Shown piece after piece: positions 12,271-18,391 of a stretch of DNA of 21,201 nt. This stretch comes from Streptomyces sp. NRRL S-31 (lineage in GTDB: Bacteria; Actinomycetota; Actinomycetes; Streptomycetales; Streptomycetaceae). The stretch's first letter is position 1. Each line of letters begins with the position of its first letter. The translations under genes were made by a program, and so were the position numbers. Location of the stretch: contig NZ_JOCB01000127.1 in NCBI RefSeq assembly GCF_000718775.1, positions 1 through 21,201 of the forward strand. The letters run 5' to 3'. Under the pieces are notes generated by a model. The model was not told the DNA's origin, searched no databases, and saw nothing but the letters and a program-made list of their open reading frames with translations.

Positions 12271-13387
12271 GACAAACCGGGCGCCTGTGGGTAGAACAAG
12301 GGGCGGCTACGACGGCGACGCATGACCCGGAACGGGAATCTTTACCGCCGACCGGACGTTGACCGGATGACGACGACAGCGACACCTGTCCTGTGGGCGA
12401 CAAGCCCGGGAGGCACGATTCATGAGTGAGCGAGCTCTTCGCGGTACGCGCCTCGTGGTGACCAGCTACGAGACGGACCGCGGCATCGACCTGGCCCCGC
12501 GCCAGGCCGTGGAGTACGCATGTGAGAAGGGGCACCGCTTCGAGATGCCCTTCTCGGTCGAGGCGGAGATCCCGCCGGAGTGGGAGTGCAAGGTCTGCGG
12601 GGCCCCGGCACTTCTGGTGGACGGCGACGGCCCTGAGGAGAAGAAGGCCAAGCCCGCGCGTACCCATTGGGACATGCTGATGGAGCGACGCACCCGAGAG
12701 GAACTCGAAGAGGTCCTCGAGGAGCGTCTGGCGGTACTGCGCTCGGGCGCGATGAACATCGCGGTCCACCCCAGGGACAGCCGCAAGAGCGCGTAGTCCC
12801 CGCGGGCCCTGGGCCGGTACGCGGCACAACGCATACGCAGACGGCGGGCGGGGGTCCTGCCAGGGGTCGTGCGGTCCGTCGTCCCTGATGACCTCGCCCT
12901 GCACGACCTTCCCGTCGGGCCGGTGCATACGGGCCTGCTGGAACACGTCCCCGAGACTGCCCGGGGCGACCTTGCGCAGGCTCCTCTCCAGAGCGCTCTC
13001 CGCGAAGCGGCCCACCGCCTTCTGGACCGGCGGCAGCAGCAGGAGCAGGCCCGCCACGTCCGAGACCAGTCCGGGGATGATCAGCAGCAGACCGCCGAGC
13101 ATCATCAGGCCGTTGCCGCCGCCGCGCGCCGGGGAGCCGCCCTGCCGCACCGCCTCGTTCAGGCTCCGGAAGGCGCGCCGGCCCGCCCGCTTGATGACCA
13201 CGGAGCCGCCGACGACACCCGCGACCAGCAGCAGGAACACCGTCGCGCCGCCCGTCGCGCCCGCGACCAGGGTCAGCAGCCAGATCTCCAGCACCAGCCA
13301 CGCGGCGATGCCCAGCGGCAGGTACCTGCGCAGCCGGGATGGCCGGCGGCGGGCGGTGTACGGGGAGGTCGGAGCGCCAGTCGTCAT
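12260..13387 (-). CDS. fxsA: FxsA-family membrane protein with long antisense extension
   Basis: The conserved FxsA part is residues 1 to about 183 (12839-13387). It has a first membrane hairpin LPLGIAAWLVLEIWLLTLVAGATGGATVFLLLVAGVVGG, a loop KRAGRRAFRSLNEAV, a second hydrophobic block GLMMLGGLLLIIPGLVSDVAGLLLLLPP, and a cytoplasmic tail ending HDPWQDPRPPS. E. coli FxsA alleviates F-plasmid exclusion of phage T7; its function in actinobacteria is unknown. The frame has no stop after this tail and continues about 190 codons, antisense to all of rbpA and its sigma-R promoter, to 12260. The extension has no recognisable domain and is probably either untranslated or a non-functional tail. The ATG at 13387 has GGGAG unusually close. 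It lies 70 nt downstream of ppm1 on the same strand, so the two are likely co-transcribed. Confidence 0.72.
   Translation of the reverse strand: MTTGAPTSPYTARRRPSRLRRYLPLGIAAWLVLEIWLLTLVAGATGGATVFLLLVAGVVGGSVVIKRAGRRAFRSLNEAVRQGGSPARGGGNGLMMLGGLLLIIPGLVSDVAGLLLLLPPVQKAVGRFAESALERSLRKVAPGSLGDVFQQARMHRPDGKVVQGEVIRDDGPHDPWQDPRPPSAYALCRVPAQGPRGLRALAAVPGVDRDVHRARAQYRQTLLEDLFEFLSGASLHQHVPMGTRGLGLLLLRAVAVHQKCRGPADLALPLRRDLRLDREGHLEAVPLLTCVLHGLARGQVDAAVRLVAGHHEARTAKSSLTHESCLPGLSPTGQVSLSSSSGQRPVGGKDSRSGSCVAVVAAPCSTHRRPVCHIC
12335..12360 (+). promoter_or_regulatory. Sigma-R dependent promoter of rbpA
   Basis: GGAAT (12335-12339), an 18-bp spacer and GTT (12358-12360) match the published sigma-R consensus GGAAT-N18/19-GTT exactly. 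rbpA of S. coelicolor is an established member of the thiol-oxidative-stress regulon of sigma-R, so the assignment agrees with known biology. Transcription would start some 50-55 nt before the ATG. Confidence 0.9.
12422..12796 (+). CDS. rbpA: RNA polymerase-binding protein RbpA
   Basis: A 124-aa actinobacterial transcription factor that binds RNA polymerase and the principal sigma factor HrdB, stabilises open complexes and gives basal rifampicin tolerance. The core domain carries the structural metal site Cys34, His38, Cys56 and Cys59 (YACEKGHRF and WECKVCG). A basic linker follows (EEKKAKPARTH). The C-terminal sigma-interaction domain (about 80-124) keeps Arg89 and Arg90 in LMERRTREEL, residues known to contact sigma. 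Length and sequence are essentially those of the S. coelicolor protein as I remember it. The start is certain: MSERALRGT behind GGGAGG. It is driven by the sigma-R promoter upstream. It converges on fxsA, whose open frame runs antisense through the whole of rbpA. Confidence 0.97.
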   Translation: MSERALRGTRLVVTSYETDRGIDLAPRQAVEYACEKGHRFEMPFSVEAEIPPEWECKVCGAPALLVDGDGPEEKKAKPARTHWDMLMERRTREELEEVLEERLAVLRSGAMNIAVHPRDSRKSA

Positions 13388-13457
13388 GCTCCCAGTGTGC
13401 CTGGGCGCGGCTCAGCGCGGGATAAGGGAGCGCCCTGCCACGGCCGGGCGCCTCGTG

Positions 13458-14270
13458 CTACGGCGTGCCGGAGCCGCCCTGGGGGGTGTCCTTGCCGGTG
13501 AACTTGCCGATGCGGTCGCCGACGCCCCAGGCCGTGACCCGCCACAGCGCCTCGACCACGATGTCCCGGCTCATCTTGGAGTCGCCCAGGGCGCGCTCGA
13601 CGAAGGTGATGGGGACCTCGACGACGTGGTAGCCGGCCTTCACCGCGCGGCGGGCCAGGTCGACCTGGAAGCAGTAGCCCTGCGAGGCGACCTCGCCGAG
13701 GCCGAGGCCCTCCAGGGTCTCGCGGCGGAAGGCCCGGAAGCCGCCCGTGACGTCCCGGATCGGCACGTCGAGCATGAGCCGTGAGTAGGTGGAGCCGCCC
13801 CGCGAGAGGATCTCCCGGGACTTGGGCCAGTTCACCACCCGGCCGCCGGGCACCCAGCGGGAGCCGAGGACCAGGTCGGCGCCCTTGAGGGCGGTGAGCA
13901 GCCGGGGCAGCTCCTCGGGCTGGTGGGAGCCGTCGGCGTCCATCTCGATCAGCACGCCGTAGTCCCGCTCCAGGCCCCAGCGGAAGCCCGCGAGGTAGGC
14001 GGCGCCGAGGCCCTCCTTGCCCTTGCGGTGCAGCACCCGGACGTGGTCGTCCTCGGCGGCCAGCTCGTCGGCGAGCTTGCCGGTGCCGTCGGGGCTGTTG
14101 TCGTCCGCGATCAGCACGTGCGCCGCGGGGACGGCCTTGCGCACCCGGTCCACGATGGACTTGATGTTCTCCGCCTCGTTGTAGGTCGGGATGATCACCA
14201 AGGCCGTGCCGAGCGGACCGAACTGCCTTCCCCGGGCCTTGGCCGCGAGGGTCCCGTCGCCGTCGTTCAC
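13458..14270 (-). CDS. ppm1: Polyprenol-phosphate mannose synthase (GT2)
   Basis: A 270-aa GT2 enzyme that makes polyprenyl-phosphate-mannose from GDP-mannose and polyprenyl phosphate, the mannose donor for extracytoplasmic protein O-mannosylation and glycolipids. Motifs are VIIPTYNEAENI, LIADDNSPDGTG, GLGAAYLAGFRWGLE, the metal-binding EMDADGSHQPEELP (D-x-D), LGSRWVPGG, and the acceptor loop VTGGFRAFRRETL followed by GYCFQVDLARRA and FVERALGDSKMS. There is no C-terminal membrane domain and no fused Lnt acyltransferase, unlike the two-domain M. tuberculosis Ppm1. This agrees with the separated arrangement in Streptomyces. I take the GTG at 14268-14270 (VNDGDGT) behind AAGGGG; the longer frame upstream is unlike the family. 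In S. coelicolor this locus (SCO1423, from memory) is needed for phage phiC31 infection. Confidence 0.94.
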   Translation of the reverse strand: MNDGDGTLAAKARGRQFGPLGTALVIIPTYNEAENIKSIVDRVRKAVPAAHVLIADDNSPDGTGKLADELAAEDDHVRVLHRKGKEGLGAAYLAGFRWGLERDYGVLIEMDADGSHQPEELPRLLTALKGADLVLGSRWVPGGRVVNWPKSREILSRGGSTYSRLMLDVPIRDVTGGFRAFRRETLEGLGLGEVASQGYCFQVDLARRAVKAGYHVVEVPITFVERALGDSKMSRDIVVEALWRVTAWGVGDRIGKFTGKDTPQGGSGTP

Positions 14271-14808
14271 TGCTGCCCCTTCATGTCGTACACAGGGGTC
14301 CACCATAATGGCCGCGGCCTGGGGAGACGCGACAGCGCACTCGGCTGGTGGTGTCGATCCCACAAGAGCGGGGCAGGACCCCGTCCTGCGGCGTCCTTCC
14401 GCCGCCCGACGGATGGGGGCCCGGCGCCCTTCGGGCCGACCTGGGACCCGCTGGCTGCGGGTCGACCGAGAGCCGTTGTCTACTGAGCGACCGGGCCCCA
14501 CCCGGGTCACACCTGGCCGACCAGCCGGGACGTTCACTCGTCGGCGCGGGCGCTGAGCCTGGCTCCCAGTGGCGGTGCCCCGGTGCGGCACACCGTCCCT
14601 GACCCAGCGGCGCTGCGACGAGTCGTGCGAACGTCCCCCGGTCGGGCGTCCGGTGGTGGACTCGGACGAACCTACCGGCCTCCGGCCGCCGACTGTCAAC
14701 AGCCCCCCGGGCGGAGCGGACGGGGCCGGCCGCGCGGGCGGCGGGGAGGATGCGCAGGTCGGGCGGCGGGGCCGCGGCGGCCGGGAGCCGCCGCGCCACC
14801 GGGGGAGA
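14271..14808. other. Long non-coding region upstream of ppm1
   Basis: A 538-bp gap between two minus-strand genes without a credible coding frame. It contains inverted repeats: a perfect 7-bp stem GCAGGAC (14373-14379 with 14383-14389, loop CCC), a GGCCCG/CGGGCC pair near 14430, and a GACCGGG/CCCGGGTC pair near 14490-14510 with one bulged base. These may include a terminator for the upstream amidohydrolase and structure in the ppm1 leader. A CATTATGG element at about 14310-14317 (minus strand) is the best -10-like sequence, with no clear -35. Confidence 0.5.
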
Positions 14809-16416
14809 TCACTCGCCCGGCCGTACGAACACCGTCCGGCCGCCCACCACGGTCCGCAGACAGACCGGCAGGTCACGGCCGGGGGTGAGGTCGGGCAGAC
14901 CGGGGGTGCCGGAGCGCGGGTCGGTGGACCAGCGGGCCACCCGGTCGTCGGGGGCCTGCACGATCAGCTCGTCGGTGCGCCAGACGGCGTAGTCGGCGGG
15001 GGCGCCGGGGACCAGGACACCCGCGTCGTCGCGGCCGACGGCCCGCCAGCCGCCGCGGGTGTGCGCGGTGAACGCGGCGCGGACCGAGACGCGGTGCCCG
15101 GGTGTGCGGTGGAAGGCGGCGGCACGGACCGTGCCCCACGGGTCGAGCGGGGTAACCGGACTGTCGGAGCCGAACGCGAGCGGTACCCCGGCGCGCAGCA
15201 GCGCGGCGAACGGGTTGAGGGTGCGCGCCCGCTCCACCCCCAGCCGCTCGGCGTACATGCCCTCCTCGCCGCCCCACAGCGCGTCGAAGGCGGGCTGGAC
15301 GGAGGCGATCAGACCCAGCTCGGCGAAGCCGGCGACGGTCTCGGGGGTCAGCATCTCGGCGTGCTCGACGCGGTGCCGGGCGGCGCGGATCCGGGCGAGT
15401 CCCACCTTCTCGGCGGCGGCGCGCACGCCATCGACCACGACGGCCACGGCCGCGTCGCCGATGGCGTGGAAGCCGGCCTGGAGGCCCGCCTCGGTGCAGG
15501 CCACCACGTGCGCGGCGACGGTGTCGGCGTCCAGGTAGGCGGTGCCGCCGTGGCCGGCGTCGGCGTACGGCTCGTGCAGGCAGGCGGTGTGCGAGCCGAG
15601 GGCGCCGTCGGCGAAGAGGTCGCCCGCCGCCCCCGCCGCGCCCAGCTCGCGGGCCTTGTCGGTGTTCCGCTCCGCCCAGTAGCCGACCACGCGGGGGCCC
15701 GGCTCCCCGGCGGCGAGCTCCAGCAGCGCGGTGAAGTCGTCCTCGGAGGAGATCTGGGGGCCGCCGCACTCGTGCACGGTGCCGATGCCCAGGGAGGCGG
15801 CGCGGGCCAGGGCGGCGCGCTGGGCCTCGGCGCGCTGGGCGGGGGTGACGGCGGCGAGGGCGGCCTCGCGTACGGCGTGGTGGGCGTCCTTGGTGAGCGG
15901 TGCGTCGTCGCGGGTGACACCGGCGGGAACCAGGTCCAGCAGGGCGGTGCTGACGACCGCCGAGTGCACGTCGATCCGGGACAGGTACAGCGGGCGTCCG
16001 CCGGTGGCCTCGTCCAGTTCCGCGCGGGTCGGCGGCCGGCCCCCGGGCCAGCGGGCGGCGTCCCAGCCATGGCCCAGCAGGACCCGGTCGGCGGGGCGGG
16101 CGGCGGCGAACTCGCGGATCCGGGCGAGGGCCGCCTCCAGGGAGGGGGCGCCGGACAGGTCGAGGCCGGTCAGCGCGAGGCCCGTGGCGGTGGTGTGCAC
16201 ATGGGCGTCGGTGAAGGCCGGGGTGACCAGGGCGCCGTCGAGGTCGACCACCTCGTCGACCCCGTCGGCGAAGGCGTCGGCGGCGCCCTCGGAGCCGACC
16301 CAGGCGACCTGGCCCGCCTCCACGACCATCGCAGTCGCGAAGGGGTCGGCGGGGCTGTGCACCTCGCCGCGGCGCAGGAGGACGGTCCGGGCGGGCTCGG
16401 CGGTGCGGTTGCTCAT
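14809..16416 (-). CDS. YtcJ-like metal-dependent amidohydrolase
   Basis: A 535-aa amidohydrolase-superfamily enzyme (amidohydrolase_3, YtcJ/NfdA-like), probably cytosolic, hydrolysing an amide- or imine-type substrate that cannot be deduced. A small N-terminal beta-sandwich (to about 60) leads into VTPAFTDAHVH with metal ligands His72 and His74. DGALGSHTA (270-278) marks the YtcJ branch, followed by GFHAIGDAAV (His317), ARHRVEHAEM (His348 and His351) and the catalytic Asp in FGSDSPVTP (Asp417). The C-terminal sandwich returns in PGAPADYAVW and VVGGRTVFVR. The ATG at 16416 has GGGGGAGA upstream, partly inside a hairpin. It follows the Lrp-type regulator gene on the same strand after 87 nt and may share its transcript, so regulation by that Lrp protein is plausible. 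Confidence 0.92.
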   Translation of the reverse strand: MSNRTAEPARTVLLRRGEVHSPADPFATAMVVEAGQVAWVGSEGAADAFADGVDEVVDLDGALVTPAFTDAHVHTTATGLALTGLDLSGAPSLEAALARIREFAAARPADRVLLGHGWDAARWPGGRPPTRAELDEATGGRPLYLSRIDVHSAVVSTALLDLVPAGVTRDDAPLTKDAHHAVREAALAAVTPAQRAEAQRAALARAASLGIGTVHECGGPQISSEDDFTALLELAAGEPGPRVVGYWAERNTDKARELGAAGAAGDLFADGALGSHTACLHEPYADAGHGGTAYLDADTVAAHVVACTEAGLQAGFHAIGDAAVAVVVDGVRAAAEKVGLARIRAARHRVEHAEMLTPETVAGFAELGLIASVQPAFDALWGGEEGMYAERLGVERARTLNPFAALLRAGVPLAFGSDSPVTPLDPWGTVRAAAFHRTPGHRVSVRAAFTAHTRGGWRAVGRDDAGVLVPGAPADYAVWRTDELIVQAPDDRVARWSTDPRSGTPGLPDLTPGRDLPVCLRTVVGGRTVFVRPGE

Positions 16417-16429
16417 GACCGACAGTCTC

Positions 16430-16448
16430 CCCCGCCGTCCGGGCGGGG
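16430..16448 (-). promoter_or_regulatory. Hairpin overlapping the amidohydrolase ribosome binding site
   Basis: A perfect 7-bp stem (CCCCGCC at 16430-16436 with GGCGGGG at 16442-16448) and a 5-nt loop, 14-32 nt upstream of the amidohydrolase ATG. In the minus-strand RNA the second arm runs into the GGGGGAGA Shine-Dalgarno sequence, so it could mask translation initiation. It might instead be a terminator of the Lrp gene. Confidence 0.4.
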
Positions 16449-16503
16449 CCGCACGCGGGGCACGCCGACGAGGGGGCGGCGCCGTGACGGGGCCGGAGGG
16501 CGG

Positions 16504-16944
16504 TCAGATCTTCGGCGCGCGGGCCTCGTACGGGGTCGACAGCACCACCGTCGTCCGCGTCGACACCCCGGCCAGGGAGCGCAGCCGGGCCAGCAGTTCC
16601 TCCAGTTCGTGCGGGGTGGCCACGCGCACCTTGAGGATGTAGTTCTCGTCGCCGGCCACGCTGTGGCATGCCTCGATCTCGGGGACGTCGGCGAGGCGGT
16701 CCGCGATGTCGTCGGGGGCGCTGGGATCGAACGGCTTCACCGAGATGAACGCGGTCAGCGGCAGCCCGACGGCCTCGGGGTCGACCACCGCGGCATAGCC
16801 GCGGATGACGCCACGCTGTTCCAGCCGGCGCACCCGCTGGTGCACGGCCGACGTGGACAGGCCCGTGGCCTTGCCCAGGTCTGTGTAGCTCATCCGCCCG
16901 TCCTTGACGAGCAGCTGCACGATCTGACGGTCCAGCTCCTCCAT
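16504..16944 (-). CDS. Lrp/AsnC-family transcriptional regulator
   Basis: A 146-aa feast/famine regulator. The N-terminal helix-turn-helix (about 4-48) reads LDRQIVQLLVKDGRMSYTDLGKATGLSTSAVHQRVRRLEQRGVIRGY. The C-terminal RAM ligand-binding and oligomerisation domain (about 60-140) includes AFISVKPF, the effector-site segment VAGDENYILKVRV and ELLARLRSLAGVSTRTTVVLS. Such proteins bind amino acids and control metabolic genes and themselves. The ATG at 16944 (MEELDRQ) fits the family start. The frame is open 40 codons further upstream, but that extension is not Lrp-like and overlaps the divergent promoter gap. Ribosome binding is weak (AGG...GGCGGC). The ligand is unknown. The neighbouring downstream amidohydrolase is the natural candidate target. 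Confidence 0.93.
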   Translation of the reverse strand: MEELDRQIVQLLVKDGRMSYTDLGKATGLSTSAVHQRVRRLEQRGVIRGYAAVVDPEAVGLPLTAFISVKPFDPSAPDDIADRLADVPEIEACHSVAGDENYILKVRVATPHELEELLARLRSLAGVSTRTTVVLSTPYEARAPKI

Positions 16945-17177
16945 GCCGCCAAAACCTACAGTGCGGTTGATCTCCTCCGATACCCGAGAGCGCAGGTCAT
17001 TCCCGGTTCGCCGGAAAAAGCACCGGGAGGGGCACCTGCGCACGCCGTGTGACCAACACCACACAGCTTGAGCAGGCTCCGTGATGTTCTCGTGATTACC
17101 CCCGAGACCGGACGGGAAGTGCTTGGTGTGGTCGAGGCCGCAGCGCCTTCACGGCCCAGCCTTAGGGGGAGAATCCC
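16945..17177. promoter_or_regulatory. Divergent promoter gap between Lrp gene and CxxC protein gene
   Basis: A 233-bp region between divergent starts. A short AACC...GGTT inverted pair just upstream of the Lrp start could be part of an autoregulatory site. A TTGAGC element near 17067 followed by TGATGTTCTCGTGATTACC is a possible plus-strand promoter. A strong GGGGGAG ribosome binding site serves the plus-strand gene. No element is decisive. Confidence 0.4.
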
Positions 17178-17609
17178 ATGCAGAGTGCCCACCGCCCTGG
17201 TCGATCCGCGTCCGCACGGCAGCAGCCGGTGGCCGAGCTCGAGCCGGAGGGCGTCGAACCCGACGCCTACGACGACGAACTGGACGCCTACGACACCTTC
17301 GAGATGTACCGGGTGATCTGCCCGGACTGCGCGCAGCCGATCGCGCTGCTGGCGGACGAGGAGGAGCTGCCGGAGCACGCGCTGTGCGCCTCGCCGTGGA
17401 ATCCGTTCGGGCTCACGGTGTGCGCGGGCACGGGCCGTTCGGCGGCCGACGCCCGCCCCGCCGACGAGTCGTTCGAACCGCAGGAGCAGGACACCGCCCT
17501 GCTGCTGACGCTCCCCCAGGGTCTGGACTGGCGGACGCAGCCCTTCTCGCACGTCGGCGGCCCGGGCTCGCGCCCGATGCGCGTGCCGGTGATGCGCCAG
17601 GCCGCCTGA
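17178..17609 (+). CDS. Small CxxC protein, conserved hypothetical
   Basis: A 143-aa acidic, soluble protein that I do not recognise by function. After a basic, probably disordered N-terminus comes an Asp/Glu/Tyr-rich segment (EPDAYDDELDAYDTFEMYRV). A possible zinc site follows: CPDC (Cys48 and Cys51), then Cys70 in ALCASPWNPFGLTVC and Cys82. The C-terminal part (DTALLLTLPQGLDWRTQPFSHVGGPGSRP) looks conserved rather than random. The start is well fixed by GGGGGAG about 7 nt before the ATG, and third codon positions are strongly G/C. The spacing C-x2-C-x18-C-x11-C would allow a zinc ribbon, but this is inference. It is divergent from the Lrp-type regulator. Confidence 0.82.
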   Translation: MQSAHRPGRSASARQQPVAELEPEGVEPDAYDDELDAYDTFEMYRVICPDCAQPIALLADEEELPEHALCASPWNPFGLTVCAGTGRSAADARPADESFEPQEQDTALLLTLPQGLDWRTQPFSHVGGPGSRPMRVPVMRQAA

Positions 17610-17639
17610 CCGGCCCACCCCTTCCCGTACGTGCCCCGC

Positions 17640-18100
17640 ACCATGGCGCGCAGGCTGTCATGGTGCTGGATCAGTGTGTCCGGGTCCGCTCGGCCGCGTC
17701 CGCGCCGGCCGGTCGAGCCCGGCCTGGACGAGGGGTGACCGGGCGGGTCCGCCGGGGCCCGCGTTCGGCCGGCGCGTTGGACCGCCCCATGCCGGCGCAG
17801 CCCGCCTCCCGGGCCCGACAGGACGCGGAACTCGGCCTCCGTGAGCGGAACTTGGCCGTACGACCAGCCGGCAGGGCCGCTTCCAGGGGCTCGCGCGGCC
17901 ACGGCGTCCAGGGCACGGGCAGGCCCGTCACGTCCGTGCGCCCGGCCACCAGGCGCGGGGTGCGGTACGGACGGCCATGTCGCAGTCGGGGAAGACGGTG
18001 TACGCGGCCGGCCGCAGCGCGCGGGAGCGGGCCGGGGGCCGGTACGTCAGCCGGTCGGCGGAGGCCAGGGGGCGGACCGGACACGGGTGGACTGACGCTC
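17640..18100 (-). pseudogene. Possible decayed gene with frameshifts
   Basis: No intact gene occupies 17610-18121. Reading the minus strand, coding-like third-position G/C runs successively through three frames. The first is about 18080-17960 (SADRLTYRPPARSRALRPAAYTVFPD), the second about 17960-17880 (RLVAGRTDVTGLPVPWTPWPREPLEAAL), and the third about 17860-17640 (YGQVPLTEAEFRVLSGPGGGLRRHGAVQRAG, then DTLIQHHDSLRAMVRGTYGKG). In the first segment nearly every codon ends in G or C, more than base composition alone predicts. This pattern fits a pseudogene with at least two frameshifts. I recognise no family. Chance open frames in G+C-rich intergenic DNA remain a fair alternative. Confidence 0.35.
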
Positions 18101-18121
18101 GATTCCGCCGGGGGGTGACCT

Positions 18122-18391
18122 GTGCGGGTGGCACGGCGTTTCCCTGGTATGACCCCCACGTACTCGGCGACCGGGCGTCAGCGCCGCATCTTCGTCCCGC
18201 GCCCGGCGGAACCGGCCGCGCCGCCCGCGCCGCGGGACCCGCCCATCTACCGGGACCTGATGCGGGTCTGGGCCGACCGGGGCCGGACCCTGCCGGGCCG
18301 CCACGACCCCGAGTGGGTCAGGCTGGCGGCCCCGACGGTCCTGACGGGCCAGTTCAGCGCCCTTCCGGCCCCGCCACGTGACGGGCGATGA
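18122..18391 (+). CDS. Small Streptomyces hypothetical protein
   Basis: An 89-aa protein without recognised domain. The central and C-terminal part (PPIYRDLMRVWADRGRTLPGRHDPEWVRLAA) resembles a short conserved streptomycete family as I remember it, and codon use there is typical. I use the GTG at 18122 because GGGGGGTGA lies just upstream. An ATG at 18149 (MTPTYSATGRQRR) may be the true start, since the protein seems to be conserved from there, but it has no ribosome binding site. The end overlaps the convergent acyl-CoA dehydrogenase gene by 38 bp. The pattern of basic and aromatic residues gives no function. Confidence 0.6.
   Translation: MRVARRFPGMTPTYSATGRQRRIFVPRPAEPAAPPAPRDPPIYRDLMRVWADRGRTLPGRHDPEWVRLAAPTVLTGQFSALPAPPRDGR

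Larger units (their letters stand above)
12156..12421 (+). promoter_or_regulatory. rbpA upstream region
   Basis: A 266-bp regulatory gap. In order it holds a TTAGCA / TAGTGT promoter-like pair, a small GCCTGCCAGGC inverted repeat, an 18-bp perfect palindrome, a sigma-R type promoter, and a GGGAGG ribosome binding site 8 nt before the rbpA ATG. Several of these are described separately. Confidence 0.8.

Noticed and set aside
16960..17010. GGGAAT...GTAT on the minus strand as an ECF promoter of the Lrp gene
   Set aside because: The spacing is about 15 bp and the -10 does not match sigma-R, so it is not supported.
14569..17052. Very long plus-strand open frame (827 codons)
   Set aside because: It is the antisense shadow of the amidohydrolase and Lrp genes. 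The translation is Gly/Ala-rich low complexity without domains.
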